This document shows, in pieces, positions 38,171 to 48,488 of a stretch of DNA of 64,000 nt. Made by a program: the position numbers and the translations under genes. The stretch is from the NCBI RefSeq assembly GCF_014698305.1, contig NZ_JACJST010000006.1, forward strand, positions 124,001-188,000, written 5' to 3'. The notes beneath the pieces are model-generated. The model searched no databases, was not told the origin of the DNA, and saw nothing but the letters and a program-made list of their open reading frames with translations. The number at the start of each line of letters is the position of its first letter. Position 1 is the first letter of the stretch. Source of the stretch: Anabaena lutea FACHB-196. Lineage in GTDB: Bacteria > Cyanobacteriota > Cyanobacteriia > Cyanobacteriales > Nostocaceae.

Positions 38171-39151
38171 CTAATTCTCCTGTAAACCTTTAATTAGCGT
38201 GTTGACGTTATATTCAAGTAACTTGAGATAAGTCGATGCTGGCCCATCTGATAAAGAAAGGGAATCTACATAGAAGACTCCACCAAACTTTGAGCCTGTA
38301 GCATTAGCAACTTCTCTTTGGGCTTTATCATTTACCGTACTTTCACAGAAGATGGTAGGTATTTTATTTGCCTTGACAGTGTTAATCACCTTTTCCACCT
38401 GTTTGGGAGTGGCTTGTTGTTCTGAATTTACCGCCCAAAGATAAACTTCTTTCAAACCGTAGTCGCGGGCAATGTAAGGAAAAGCACCCTCACAACTGAC
38501 TATGTAGCGTTGATCGGGAGGGATAACTGACAGATCTTTTCGCAAATTTTTATCAATTGCCTGAATCTTCTGGCTGTATGCTTGAGCATTAGTATTGTAA
38601 GTGTCTGCGTTGGCTGGGTCTAAATCTACCAGTGCTTTGCGAATATTTTCTACATAAATCACAGCATTTTGTGGTGACATCCAAGCATGAGGATTTGGTT
38701 TGCCTTTGTAAGCATTCTCCGCAATTTCCACAGGTTGAATTCCATCACTCAGGGTAATGTGGGGAACCTTGGGAATACTGTTGTAAAATTTCTCTGCCCA
38801 CCTTTCTAAACCTAGACCGTTATCCAAGATGAGGTCAACGTTTTTCGCCCTAACTAAATCGCTAGGTGTCGGTTCATAACCGTGAATTTCCGCTCCCGGT
38901 TTAACAATTGATTCCACAATCGCCTTGTCACCCGCTACGTTTTGTACCATGTCTGCAATAACGGTGAAAGTCGTGAGAATGACCTTTTTGTCTTTTTTCG
39001 CAGGATTCACAGCATTGGTAGCCGTTGGTGTAGCAGTTACCAACTGGTCATCAGCAGGGGTAGGACTGCATCCACTCAGCCAAAAACCTAATAGTAACCC
39101 AGATGCAGCAACCGATAGCCCTGTTTGGAAACTGTTAAAAGTTATTTTCAT
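38171..39151 (-). CDS. mntC: Manganese-binding lipoprotein MntC
   Basis: The 326-residue protein is the substrate-binding subunit of the transporter, a cluster A-I (ZnuA/PsaA-like) lipoprotein. A signal peptide ends in the lipobox LSGC near residue 28. Metal-ligand positions are visible as His in GAEIHGYEP, His in PNPHAWMSPQNA, Glu in VSCEGAFPYIARDYGL and Asp in FYVDSLS. There is no His-rich loop, which argues against a zinc transporter. Expression of mntC in cyanobacteria is normally controlled by the ManS/ManR two-component system, not seen here. Confidence 0.92.
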   Translation of the reverse strand: MKITFNSFQTGLSVAASGLLLGFWLSGCSPTPADDQLVTATPTATNAVNPAKKDKKVILTTFTVIADMVQNVAGDKAIVESIVKPGAEIHGYEPTPSDLVRAKNVDLILDNGLGLERWAEKFYNSIPKVPHITLSDGIQPVEIAENAYKGKPNPHAWMSPQNAVIYVENIRKALVDLDPANADTYNTNAQAYSQKIQAIDKNLRKDLSVIPPDQRYIVSCEGAFPYIARDYGLKEVYLWAVNSEQQATPKQVEKVINTVKANKIPTIFCESTVNDKAQREVANATGSKFGGVFYVDSLSLSDGPASTYLKLLEYNVNTLIKGLQEN

Positions 39152-39190
39152 TTATTTATTTTCATAATTTTCTCATTTTTCAATAAATTT

Positions 39191-39219
39191 ATTATAGGAT
39201 GGGTAGCAACAGATGTCTT
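39191..39219 (-). promoter_or_regulatory. Probable mntCAB promoter
   Basis: On the minus strand, AAGACA (39219-39214) is followed after 17 bases by TATAAT (39196-39191), which is consistent with a sigma-70 type promoter with a perfect -10 box. It lies about 40 bases upstream of the mntC ATG. Confidence 0.45.
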
Positions 39220-39264
39220 TTTGTTAGCTCAATCCCAATGAAGCACCCAACGGGAGTCCATATA

Positions 39265-39454
39265 GCAATTCCGGCGTTGCTGAATTGAAGTATGAAATTG
39301 AAAAATCAACGATTTCAAACTCTTACTCTCTGCGCGACGAACACTTTGCACAAGTCGGGAAACCCTTCCTGGGCAAGTGTCCTCCTCTGCGTGTTCGCAC
39401 AGCGTGCCGTAGGCAAAACAAAATCATACTCTTAATCAGCAACGCCGCAATTCC
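39265..39454. repeat. MITE-like element with CGGCGTTGCTGA ends
   Basis: The left end GCAATTCCGGCGTTGCTGA and right end TCAGCAACGCCGCAATTCC are inverted repeats. Pairing continues imperfectly for about 28 bases (AGTATGA against TCATACT). The interior of about 150 bases includes palindromic GTTCGCACAGCGTG sequence and no open frame. Confidence 0.65.
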
Positions 39455-40614
39455 CACTTGAGGTACAGCCAGGGAAACTACCACAGATAGACGCAAATGA
39501 ATTTGTCCCTCAGCAGACTAGGAAAGGCTATGTCTGCGGTATTTGTCCTGAAAATCTTATTTTATGCAGCTTCATTTTCGCCACCCAGTTCTAGACTACC
39601 AAATAGAATTGAAACTGGCATTTTGAAAGTTTCAATGCGCTCAAAATTAGTTATAAGTATTTAATAATTGCTATTGATTATATTATAGATAATATGATTG
39701 ACTGTAATTTAGGAAAGAAAAAAATCAATTAAAAGCAAAAAATGAGATAAATAAAATTTATAGAGAAGTAGTCGGCGTAAATAATTATCGTTATAATAAG
39801 GCGGAAATCAGCTAGGCTGGAAGTATAATATTAGATGTTTTTACGTTGTTTGTACAAATCAAAATTGATAAATATACCCGTCGAGGTGTAGTATTGAATG
39901 AAGCTAAAATGCAAATATTTATAGCAATCCTGGGGGGAGTTTTAAACAGTTTATAGGTTAGTTCAGATGCAGTAATTAACTGATAACTCTCATAGAGAAA
40001 TCACCAAATTGTGCCGACTTACTGACCATATCCACTAGAAAATAGTTGTTCACCATTTTTGACGAGTCACTATAGTTAGGAATTAGCTTGATAATTCAAT
40101 GCATAAAATTATACTAGACTAACATAGAAATGCGTAGCTTACCGTAAATATTACCCTTTTACCCAAATTTTCCCCAAGAGATAAGGAAGCGCTCAGAAGC
40201 GATACCTATTGCTAGTGAAGCGATCGCACTTTAGTTAAATTAAACGAGGTATCCTTTACCGCTCAACTTGCTCCACAGGTAGTCAGGTAAATTAGAATTT
40301 ATAATTGCTCAGAACCCCCAGTCATCAAAGACAAAAGGTATCGCACTGTGACAGTTGCTGTATGTTTTTCAAACTTTAGTCGCCAATTATGCGTTAGATA
40401 AGTTAAAGATTGAAATATCTGACAATTCACACTCGACCATTTCCGCCCCAGTTTCCTGGGAAGGACTAAACCTGAAGTTGAGCAGATTTTTCCCCTAGCG
40501 GGCAGTTGTGAGGATTAAATCACCACCTAAGCGTGACGTTTCATCTTGACATTTCGCCAAAATTATCTCAACTTGACTGTTTAGCTTCACAGCTATTCTT
40601 TTTTTAAAATTTCC

Positions 40615-43263
40615 ATGTCAACTCTCGTCATCGTCGAATCTCCGACCAAAGCTCGTACCATTCGCAACTACCTGCCCAAAGACTATCGGGTAGAAGCTTC
40701 AATGGGTCATGTGCGTGACCTCCCGCAGTCGGCTAGTGAAATTCCCGCCGCCGTCAAAGGTGAAAAATGGGCGCAGCTTGGGGTGAATATAGACGCGGAC
40801 TTTGAACCAGTCTATGTCGTCCCCAAGGATAAAAAGAAAGTTGTCACCCAGCTTAAAGAAGCCCTCAAAGGTGTTGATGAATTAATTCTGGCAACTGACG
40901 AAGACCGGGAAGGTGAAAGCATCAGTTGGCATTTATACCAGTTGCTGAAGCCAAAAGTGCCGACTAAGCGAATGGTGTTCCACGAAATTACCCAAGATGC
41001 CATCAAAAAGGCTTTGAAAAATTGCCGTACCATTGATGAGCAGTTGGTTCGCGCCCAAGAAACCCGGCGAATTTTAGATCGATTGGTAGGATATACCCTA
41101 TCTCCCCTGCTATGGAAAAAAATCGCCTGGGGTTTATCCGCAGGAAGAGTACAGTCTGTAGCCGTGTGTCTATTGGTAACAAAGGAACGCCAACGCCGTG
41201 CTTTCCATGAGGGGACATATTGGGATTTAAAAGCCAGCTTGCTACAGGAAAAAACCCCCTTTAGCTCCCAATTGGTGACCCTAGGAGGTACAAAAGTTGC
41301 CACAGGTAGCGATTTTGATCCCACAACGGGAAACATCACCGCAGGGCGCAATGTAGTATTGCTGAGTGAGGAACAAGCAGAAGCTCTAAAAGAACGACTG
41401 ACGGGTAAAACTTGGAATGTCAACGACATTGAAGAACGCCCAGTTACCCGCAAACCAGCGCCACCGTTTACCACTTCGACGCTGCAACAAGAATCTAACC
41501 GCAAATTGCGCCTTTCGGCACGAGACACCATGCGGGTTGCCCAAAATTTGTACGAGCAAGGGTATATTACCTATATGCGTACAGATTCGGTGCATTTGTC
41601 AGATCAAGCGATCGCAGCTGCCCGGAGTTGTGTAGAAGAAAAGTATGGCAAACAGTACCTCAGCCCCCAACCTCGGCAATACACCACCAAATCCAAAGGC
41701 GCACAAGAGGCACACGAAGCCATTCGTCCCGCAGGTAGCAGTTTCCGCACCCCCCAAGAAACCGGGTTAGGCGGCAGAGAATTTGCGGTATATGACTTAA
41801 TTTGGAAGCGCACCGTTGCTTGTCAAATGGCTGACTCTCGCCAAACCCAAATTACTGTTCAGTTACAAGTTGAAGATGCTGGTTTTCGTTCCTCTGGGAA
41901 GCGCATTGATTTTCCTGGATACCTCCGCGCCTATGTCGAAGGTTCCGATGATCCCGAAGCCGCATTAGAAGACCAAGAAGTAATTTTACCACCCTTAAAA
42001 GTTGGGGATCATCCAACTTGTACTGAACTGGAAGCGGTGGGACATGAAACCCAACCTCCAGCTAGGTACACCGAAGCCAGTCTAGTCAAAACCTTAGAAA
42101 GTGAAGGTATTGGTCGTCCTAGTACCTACGCCAGCATCATTGGCACTATCATCGACAAAGGTTATGCCCAGTTGGTGAGTAATGCTTTGATTCCTACCTT
42201 TACCGCTTTTGCAGTCACTGACTTACTAGAGAAACATTTCCCCGATATTGTTGATCCCAGCTTTACCTCCAAAATGGAGCAAACCCTAGATGACATCTCC
42301 ACAGGAGAAGCTAAATGGCTACCCTACTTGCAGAAATTTTATCTGGGTGAGAAAGGGTTAGAAACTCTGGTGAGGGAACAAGAAAGTCAAATTGATGCCA
42401 CTATTGCTAGAACCGTAATATTAGAAAATTTAGATGCTAAAGTCCGCATTGGTAAATATGGGCCTTACATCGAAGTAGAAAATGGTGATGGTGTCGTCAC
42501 CGCATCTATTCCTAAAGACCTCACACCCGCAGACCTCGACCCCAAACAGGTAGAAGTCCTACTGCGGCAAAAAACTACCGGGCCTGACCAAGTGGGAAGG
42601 CATCCCGAAACAGGTGAACCAATTTATGTGAAAATTGGCACTTATGGACCTTATGTACAGTTAGGGGACAAAACCGACGAAAACCCCAAACCAAAACAAG
42701 CTTCCTTACCCAAAGGTGTGACACATGAAAATGTCACCCTCGATATGGCTGTGGGTCTTTTGGCGCTACCCCGAACCTTGGGAGTCCACCCGGTCACTGG
42801 TGGGAAAATTCAAGCTAGTTTGGGACGCTTTGGCCCTTACGTTGTTCATGATCAGGGGAAAGAGGGAAAAGATTACCGCTCCCTCAAAGCTGCTGACAAT
42901 GTATTGACAATTTCCCTAGAACGTGCAATTGAGTTATTGTCTGAACCGAAAAAGGGACGCGCTTCTAGCAGTAGCAAATCCAAAGCAGCTTTAAGAGAAC
43001 TTGGTACACATCCAGAGGACGATACACCCATAAATATCTACGATGGACCCTATGGCCCTTACATTAAGCATGGCAAAACTAATGTGAGTATTCCTGAAGG
43101 TCAAACAGTAGAAACGGTGACGCTGTCAACAGCCCTGGATTTGCTGCAAGCTAAAGCATCTACCAAATCTACCCGCAAGACCAGTAAATCAACGAATTCT
43201 AAGACTAAGTCAACTACCAAGTCATCAACAACGGGTGCTAAAAAGAAAGACACCTCAAGTTAG
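40615..43263 (+). CDS. topA: DNA topoisomerase I (type IA)
   Basis: TopA relaxes negative supercoils. The 882-residue protein starts with a Toprim domain ([13 protein letters not shown] near residue 4, DEDREGE near residue 100), then the type IA core with the catalytic Tyr320 in YITYMRTDS. The C-terminal third holds at least four repeats of the type G-x-x-G-P-Y, seen at [26 protein letters not shown] and GPYIKHG, and ends in a Lys/Ser/Thr-rich tail. There are no zinc-finger Cys clusters, as in other cyanobacterial TopA proteins. The long antisense frame inside it is a shadow. Confidence 0.95.
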   Translation: MSTLVIVESPTKARTIRNYLPKDYRVEASMGHVRDLPQSASEIPAAVKGEKWAQLGVNIDADFEPVYVVPKDKKKVVTQLKEALKGVDELILATDEDREGESISWHLYQLLKPKVPTKRMVFHEITQDAIKKALKNCRTIDEQLVRAQETRRILDRLVGYTLSPLLWKKIAWGLSAGRVQSVAVCLLVTKERQRRAFHEGTYWDLKASLLQEKTPFSSQLVTLGGTKVATGSDFDPTTGNITAGRNVVLLSEEQAEALKERLTGKTWNVNDIEERPVTRKPAPPFTTSTLQQESNRKLRLSARDTMRVAQNLYEQGYITYMRTDSVHLSDQAIAAARSCVEEKYGKQYLSPQPRQYTTKSKGAQEAHEAIRPAGSSFRTPQETGLGGREFAVYDLIWKRTVACQMADSRQTQITVQLQVEDAGFRSSGKRIDFPGYLRAYVEGSDDPEAALEDQEVILPPLKVGDHPTCTELEAVGHETQPPARYTEASLVKTLESEGIGRPSTYASIIGTIIDKGYAQLVSNALIPTFTAFAVTDLLEKHFPDIVDPSFTSKMEQTLDDISTGEAKWLPYLQKFYLGEKGLETLVREQESQIDATIARTVILENLDAKVRIGKYGPYIEVENGDGVVTASIPKDLTPADLDPKQVEVLLRQKTTGPDQVGRHPETGEPIYVKIGTYGPYVQLGDKTDENPKPKQASLPKGVTHENVTLDMAVGLLALPRTLGVHPVTGGKIQASLGRFGPYVVHDQGKEGKDYRSLKAADNVLTISLERAIELLSEPKKGRASSSSKSKAALRELGTHPEDDTPINIYDGPYGPYIKHGKTNVSIPEGQTVETVTLSTALDLLQAKASTKSTRKTSKSTNSKTKSTTKSSTTGAKKKDTSS

Positions 43264-43954
43264 GAAATCTTGACTGGGGACGCGGGGACTGGGGGAAGCT
43301 CTAACGAAGAGGACGCACAGAGTCGCCTGTGTCCGACGTTCGACGCAAATGGTTTCAAGTGGTTTCATATCATGTCCGCATAATCACTTGCGATATATAG
43401 CCGTGTGTCTTCTTCAACCCACCTTCCGCTTTTCCCGATTTTGGTAATTTCTCTATTGTTTTCTTGTTAACAGTCTCCACCAATGAATTTAATTTTGTCC
43501 AACTACTTACCAAATGTCCTGTTACCCAATCACCAAAATGATGTGGTACTCTAAGAAGTAAGGTTTGTAAACAGTAACAATAAACTTACTCAAATCTCTC
43601 TCAATCTTTCCAAAACATCTATTATGGTAGACACCATACTTAACTAAGTGTTATGATCACAAGACCAAAAGAACCAAGTTAATTAACCCAGAGCTACTCC
43701 CCGATTTGCTCCTGTGGACAAGAAAGAGCCGAATACTTGGGGAAAACTGGCAGCAAACTTTTTGGAGTCTCATGAGTAGATTAGAGTAAATTTTATATAG
43801 CGGAAAACACAAAACCCAACTTTAGAATTGGCTAATGCCCTAAATGCGCGAGTGTATCAGCCACGTTAGAAACCACAGGTGGGACAAAACACCAGTTTCG
43901 GCGAAGAAGAAAGTTAATTAAAATTGAGGTAGTATCTCAGGAGCGGTCAGTTCA
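43264..43954. other. Intergenic region between topA and the small ORF before aroQ
   Basis: About 690 bases without a credible gene. It contains a half copy of the TATCATGTCCG repeat (43368-43390) and unremarkable AT-rich sequence. A plus-strand open stretch (about 43635-43790) has no start codon or recognisable domain. Confidence 0.6.
43368..43390. repeat. TATCATGTCCG element, half copy
   Basis: TATCATGTCCGCATAATCACTT matches the left end of the element at 16308-16424 with one change; the right end is missing. Confidence 0.7.
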
Positions 43955-44092
43955 ATGGACTATATAGAAAAGGTACTGGAAAAGCTGAAGGAATTAGCGC
44001 GGAAGCTAATTGAAGCATTGGTAGGGCCAGAGGCACAAGCGGAACCGGAACTGATTCCGATTCCTGTGAATGAACGGTCACGCCGTCGCTAA
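43955..44092 (+). CDS. Small 45-residue protein overlapping aroQ
   Basis: The product starts with an amphipathic helix of alternating Leu/Lys/Glu ([20 protein letters not shown]) and ends in a Pro-rich then Arg-rich tail (ERSRRR). AGGAG lies eleven bases upstream of the ATG. Its 3' end overlaps the first codons of aroQ by 23 bases if aroQ starts at 44070. The strong ribosome site and clean amphipathic pattern suggest a real gene. Function is unknown; it may mainly couple translation into aroQ. Confidence 0.55.
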   Translation: MDYIEKVLEKLKELARKLIEALVGPEAQAEPELIPIPVNERSRRR

Positions 44093-44570
44093 TAACCTCA
44101 AGGTTTTGGAGTTGACGTTGACACCTTTAAGTATTTTAGTACTGCACGGGCCAAACCTGAATTTACTAGGACAGCGAGAACCGGGAATTTACGGTTCTCT
44201 AACCCTAGACAATATTAATCGCCTGTTAGAAGCAGAAGGACTGAAGTTACAGGCGAAAGTTACTACTTTTCAGTCAAATCATGAAGGAGTTTTGCTAGAT
44301 ACGATTCACGGGGCGTTAGGGCAATATCAGGGCATTGTGATTAATGCTGGAGCATATACTCATACAAGTGTAGCTTTGCGAGATGCGATCGCTGCTGTGA
44401 ACTTACCTACAGTAGAAGTACACCTGAGTAATATTTACCGTCGAGAAGATTTTCGCCATCATTCTTATATCGCCCCAGTGGTGATTGGTCAAATTAGTGG
44501 TTTTGGTGTCCAAAGTTATTTGTTGGGTTTACAAGCACTGGTACATCATCTGAGTAAAGATGAAGTTTAA
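44070..44570 (+). CDS. aroQ: Type II 3-dehydroquinate dehydratase
   Basis: AroQ converts 3-dehydroquinate to 3-dehydroshikimate in the shikimate pathway. The product shows the type II landmarks: [20 protein letters not shown], then [22 protein letters not shown] and [18 protein letters not shown]. The ATG at 44070 gives 166 residues, about 15 more than usual at the N-terminus. A TTG at 44118 preceded by GGAG would give the normal start. It overlaps the small upstream gene. Confidence 0.93.
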   Translation: MNGHAVANNLKVLELTLTPLSILVLHGPNLNLLGQREPGIYGSLTLDNINRLLEAEGLKLQAKVTTFQSNHEGVLLDTIHGALGQYQGIVINAGAYTHTSVALRDAIAAVNLPTVEVHLSNIYRREDFRHHSYIAPVVIGQISGFGVQSYLLGLQALVHHLSKDEV

Positions 44571-44650
44571 CAGCGTGTTGTAGATTTTAGTTTTTGGACT
44601 AAATGCTGAAATATAAAATCCAAAATCTAAATTCCCAAATCCCAAATTGT

Positions 44651-45559
44651 ATGCGTTATTCTCTCGTAAATCGGGTTAGAGGTATTTTCCTGGGAGCATT
44701 GCTAGGAGAAAATTTAGCCAGACAGAATCCTAGTGATTTAGGTAAAAGGGCAATTCTGGGGAGCGAAAGTTTAATTGCACTAGGTAGATTAGATGTAGAT
44801 GATTGGTTAAAGCGTTACCAACAAGCCTCTGTAGAGTTAGAAACAACTGAGACTGGTTGGGTAAAAATAATTTTAGCTACCTTACCGGTGGCAATTTTTT
44901 ATCACGAAGATAATATTAAACTTAAACACAACTTGCAGCAAGTATTACAAATTTGCAAAACTGAGCCGATAGTAGAAGATGCTGCTCTAGTTATAGGATA
45001 TGCGATCGCACAATCCCTAACAGAAAAACTTCACCCCCTGACTCTCATTCCCCAAACAATTTCTTTTCTAGACAAAACACCAACTTCATTACCACAAGAT
45101 TTATTAAAAGTCAATAGCTTATTGCAACAAGGGGCAGGATTAGAACAAGCGCGAGCCGAATTGAGTAAGCAAGAACAACTGAGTAACAATATTGCATTAG
45201 CCTTTTACTGCTTTTTGAGTACATTAGAAGACTTCCGGCTAACAGTTTTACGCGCTACTCACAAGGACAATGATCGAAAGCAAGATCCTTTGTCCTTAAG
45301 GTCACAAACGAGAGGGGCAATTACTGGGGCATTATCAGGTGCATATAACAGCACAGCCAGCATTCCTGTAAATTGGCAGGTTTCATCAGTCACAAAGCCA
45401 GCATGGGGAAAGAGTAGTTTTGCCCAGATATTAGAATTAGCCGATGCACTGGTAGCAGTTTGGTCAGGGATTTATGACCTGGAGCCAGAGAAGAGTGTAT
45501 TATCAGACTTGGGTCTGCTGCCAACATTTGCAGCGCCGAGCGTCATTCGCCCGCGATAG
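44651..45559 (+). CDS. ADP-ribosylglycohydrolase-like protein, metal site degenerate
   Basis: The 302-residue protein has the layout of ADP-ribosylglycohydrolases: N-terminal VRGIFLGALLGENLA and C-terminal RGAITGALSGAYNSTASIPVNW. Active family members have GDxxG and TDDT-type Asp residues that bind Mg2+; here the first reads GEN and the TDDT site is not found, so catalysis is doubtful. The frame begins at 44603 but the ATG at 44651 gives the family N-terminus. It lies downstream of aroQ on the same strand. A scaffold or binding role is possible. Confidence 0.7.
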   Translation: MRYSLVNRVRGIFLGALLGENLARQNPSDLGKRAILGSESLIALGRLDVDDWLKRYQQASVELETTETGWVKIILATLPVAIFYHEDNIKLKHNLQQVLQICKTEPIVEDAALVIGYAIAQSLTEKLHPLTLIPQTISFLDKTPTSLPQDLLKVNSLLQQGAGLEQARAELSKQEQLSNNIALAFYCFLSTLEDFRLTVLRATHKDNDRKQDPLSLRSQTRGAITGALSGAYNSTASIPVNWQVSSVTKPAWGKSSFAQILELADALVAVWSGIYDLEPEKSVLSDLGLLPTFAAPSVIRPR

Positions 45560-45673
45560 AAAATTATTGTCTGGCAACAGTATTTGATATGCAACGGGAA
45601 ATCAACTGGTACAATTCACACAAGCTAAAGCTTAAAAAGCAAAGGAGTGTGATGTGTAGTCGAAAGTTAGGCT

Positions 45674-48343
45674 ATGGTAGTGGTCTGTATTGCCAGTAGT
45701 CATAATTGTCTTGTTTTGGGTTATCAAAGTAAGCAACTACACCCAGAGATAATGAAAACGCAGCAATTTTTGCAATCTTTGACCCAGCAATTGAGGCAAT
45801 GGCGCAGACAGTGCAAAGTGTTATGCCGTAAAGTCAAGTGGCTGGCTGTAGTCAGCAGTCCCAGGGTTCAAAGCCATAAAAAGGAAATGTACAGGCTTAT
45901 TCTCAAAAATATACTCCTGTATTTATTACCAAATCATGATCAGAGCGGACATCTAAAAAGGAGACAAGCACCTAAATCAACGGGTAAATCTCTCAAAAAT
46001 AATGTTTTCAGTTGGGTACATGAAAAGCGTTCTTCCGTAATTTTGGTCGTTGCCATCGTATCACTCACAGGTATTATGGGGCATGAATTATACAACCAGC
46101 CCCAGATGAAAGTCGGGACTATTGCGCCACAGACATTTATTGCTCCCCATCCTGCCAGTATCGAAGACAAAAAACAAACAGAAGCCGAGCGCAAAGCAGT
46201 TAAAAGAAATTCTGCCCCGGTATTGATGGTCGATGCCCAAAAAAATGAACAAATCTATCAACATTTGCAGCAAGTTCTCAATCATGGGAATGAAATTCGT
46301 GCTGTTGCTGGGTCTTTTCCCTTTTTCGATATTTCAGTTTTGCCTATACCTACCCAGCGTTACCTCCGCTCTTGTTTGGAATCAGAATGGCAACAGCTAT
46401 TAGTACATTTAGAAAATACACAAAAACCATATTTTCAATTGTCCATACCCAAGCCGAGTCCAGCAGCTAAACCAACACCTACTACACCATCTACTCCTCC
46501 ACTCCAGCAGGAAATTAATATTGATTTTAATCAAGCGCTGGCGGAACTATTAGCTTACCGTCTCACAACATCAGATAAAGACCCGTCTTCACTGATTGCC
46601 AAAATATCCCAAAGTAGAAAAAGATATATCCAAGCTACTGCCAAACTTGTGCCAACGGAGGATGAAGTTTCAGAAAGAGTCTATGGGGATACATTTCTAT
46701 TAGAATTGTCAGACGAAGACTGGGCAAAAACCCAAAGGGGAATCTATCAAAGTGCAGAGCGAATGCTCACCCAAGGGCTACCCTACGGACTACCACGTCG
46801 TATTTTAGAGGATGCAATCAGCCTACAAATACAAATTTCTGTACCTAGGGAAGCGGAATCCTTAGCTACTAAAGTTTTGCTAACTGTACTCAAGCCAAAT
46901 CTGAAGCAAGATGAAGAACAAACAAAACAACAGGCTCAACAAGCAGTTGAGAAAGTTTCATCTGTGATGGTAGACGTGCGGCGGGGGGAGGTGATTGTCA
47001 AAAAAGGAGAACGGATTACAGAATGGAAATTTGATGTGTTGGAGCATTATCACCTGATTCGCCGACAGGTGAATTGGCTGGGTTTGATAGGATTAGCCGG
47101 CTTGGTTAGCACCGCTATTGGCAGTTTTATTTGGGTAGAACATCGGATTGGCAGCCACTTGCGAGAACGCGATCGCTTGTTGATATTGCTGCTGGCTGTC
47201 AGTGTCCCTAGTGTGATAGCAATGGGTGTTCCATATACTACTTGGAGCGCCATTGGTTTATTGTTGGGTAGTTTCTACGGATCGACTTTGGCTGTGACCG
47301 TTGTGGGGCTGCTATCGCTAATATTACCAGTGAGTATAGAAATCAGTAAAATGGGACTGCTGGCGGGGACTGCGGGGGGAATCTTGAGCAGTTGTGTGGC
47401 ACAAAGATTGCGATCGCGTGAGGAACTAGCATTATTAGGTATTTTTATTGCTTTAACCCAAGGGGGTATTTATTTATTTCTCAATATACTTGTTGGTGCA
47501 GTATTCCGTTCTGGCTGGTATCTCGTCCTCCAAGAGGCAGCTTTTTTCGCTTTATCTGGCTTGCTGTGGAGTATTATCGCTTTGGGGTTAAGTCCTTATT
47601 TGGAAAAACTGTTTGATCTAATTACCCCTATCCGTTTGGCAGAATTGGCTAACCCTAACCGCCCTTTGTTAAAGCGACTGGCTACGGAAACACCGGGAAC
47701 TTTTCAACATACTTTGTTAGTTGCGACTCTGGCTGAAGCTGCGGCGAAAAAACTCCGCTGCAATGTTGAGTTAGTCAGGGCTGGCACGCTGTACCATGAT
47801 ATCGGGAAAATGCACGACCCTCTGGGATTTATTGAAAATCAAATGGGTGGTGCAAATAAACATGATACAGAAATTAAAAATCCTTGGAAAAGTGCAGCCA
47901 TAATTAAAAAGCACGTTACCGAAGGCTTGGTGATGGCAAAAAAACATAGTTTACCCACAGCAATTCAGGCTTTTATTCCCGAACATCAGGGAACAATGGC
48001 GATCGCTTATTTTTATCACCAAGCCCAGCAAATGGCGAAGGAAGATCCTACTATAACGGTAGACAAAGCTGATTTTTGTTATGATGGACCAATTCCCCAA
48101 TCACGGGAAACAGGAATTGTCATGTTAGCAGATTCTTGTGAAGCGGCGTTGCGAAGTCTCAAAGATGCCACCCCAGAACAAGCATTAAATATGCTCAATA
48201 ATATTTTGCGTGCTAAATGGCAAGAGCAGCAATTAATAGATTCGGGATTGACAAGGGAAGAAATTTCAAAAATTGCCCAAATCTTTGTGGATGTTTGGCA
48301 GCAATTTCATCATAAACGTATTGCTTATCCTAAGTTAAAATAA
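45674..48343 (+). CDS. 7TM-HD family membrane phosphohydrolase (PgpH-like)
   Basis: The 889-residue protein has a membrane segment near residue 130, a periplasmic region (about 150-455), about seven membrane helices (460-650), and a C-terminal HD domain with HDIGKMHDPLGF near residue 713 and EHQGTMAIAYF. This is the 7TM-7TMR-HD layout; PgpH members degrade c-di-AMP. A second start at 45752 (MKTQQFLQSL) is possible. Signal input is probably through the extracytoplasmic domain. It lies downstream of the glycohydrolase-like gene. Confidence 0.85.
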   Translation: MVVVCIASSHNCLVLGYQSKQLHPEIMKTQQFLQSLTQQLRQWRRQCKVLCRKVKWLAVVSSPRVQSHKKEMYRLILKNILLYLLPNHDQSGHLKRRQAPKSTGKSLKNNVFSWVHEKRSSVILVVAIVSLTGIMGHELYNQPQMKVGTIAPQTFIAPHPASIEDKKQTEAERKAVKRNSAPVLMVDAQKNEQIYQHLQQVLNHGNEIRAVAGSFPFFDISVLPIPTQRYLRSCLESEWQQLLVHLENTQKPYFQLSIPKPSPAAKPTPTTPSTPPLQQEINIDFNQALAELLAYRLTTSDKDPSSLIAKISQSRKRYIQATAKLVPTEDEVSERVYGDTFLLELSDEDWAKTQRGIYQSAERMLTQGLPYGLPRRILEDAISLQIQISVPREAESLATKVLLTVLKPNLKQDEEQTKQQAQQAVEKVSSVMVDVRRGEVIVKKGERITEWKFDVLEHYHLIRRQVNWLGLIGLAGLVSTAIGSFIWVEHRIGSHLRERDRLLILLLAVSVPSVIAMGVPYTTWSAIGLLLGSFYGSTLAVTVVGLLSLILPVSIEISKMGLLAGTAGGILSSCVAQRLRSREELALLGIFIALTQGGIYLFLNILVGAVFRSGWYLVLQEAAFFALSGLLWSIIALGLSPYLEKLFDLITPIRLAELANPNRPLLKRLATETPGTFQHTLLVATLAEAAAKKLRCNVELVRAGTLYHDIGKMHDPLGFIENQMGGANKHDTEIKNPWKSAAIIKKHVTEGLVMAKKHSLPTAIQAFIPEHQGTMAIAYFYHQAQQMAKEDPTITVDKADFCYDGPIPQSRETGIVMLADSCEAALRSLKDATPEQALNMLNNILRAKWQEQQLIDSGLTREEISKIAQIFVDVWQQFHHKRIAYPKLK

Positions 48344-48427
48344 TTCGTAATTCGTAATTCGTAATTCGTAATAATGCCTCCGGCAGGCTACCGCCAACGT
48401 AATTCGTAATTCGTAATTCGTAATTCA
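48341..48427. repeat. Short tandem repeat TAATTCG (STRR)
   Basis: Four copies of TAATTCG (48341-48368), a 31-base hairpin-containing spacer with GCCTCCGGCAGGC, and four more copies (48400-48427; the last reads TAATTCA). The first repeat supplies the stop codon of the HD gene. Such heptanucleotide arrays are typical of Nostocales. Confidence 0.85.
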
Positions 48428-48488
48428 GTAGGGAATTGATATAAAATATTTTCAAGCTATAATTGACTAAAAATACAAGAGGTCAGCT

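Larger units (their letters stand above)
39152..40614. other. Long non-coding region between mntC and topA
   Basis: 1463 bases separate the divergent mntC and topA genes. It holds the mntC promoter, a MITE-like element at 39265-39454, a single TATAGCAATCC end near 39922, and AT-rich sequence. I found no tRNA or credible gene. The length is large for a cyanobacterial promoter region and leaves room for small RNAs. Confidence 0.6.

Noticed and set aside
39850-39960. Possible short coding stretch in the mntC-topA gap
   Set aside because: About 40 codons read without stop, but there is no ATG, no ribosome site and the end overlaps a TATAGCAATCC repeat end.
40812-41531. 239-codon antisense frame inside topA
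   Set aside because: topA is certain on the other strand; the antisense frame has no recognisable domain and is a by-product of codon bias.
43635-43790. Possible degraded gene before the small ORF upstream of aroQ
   Set aside because: An open stretch of about 50 codons lacks a start and resembles no family I know; chance is likely.
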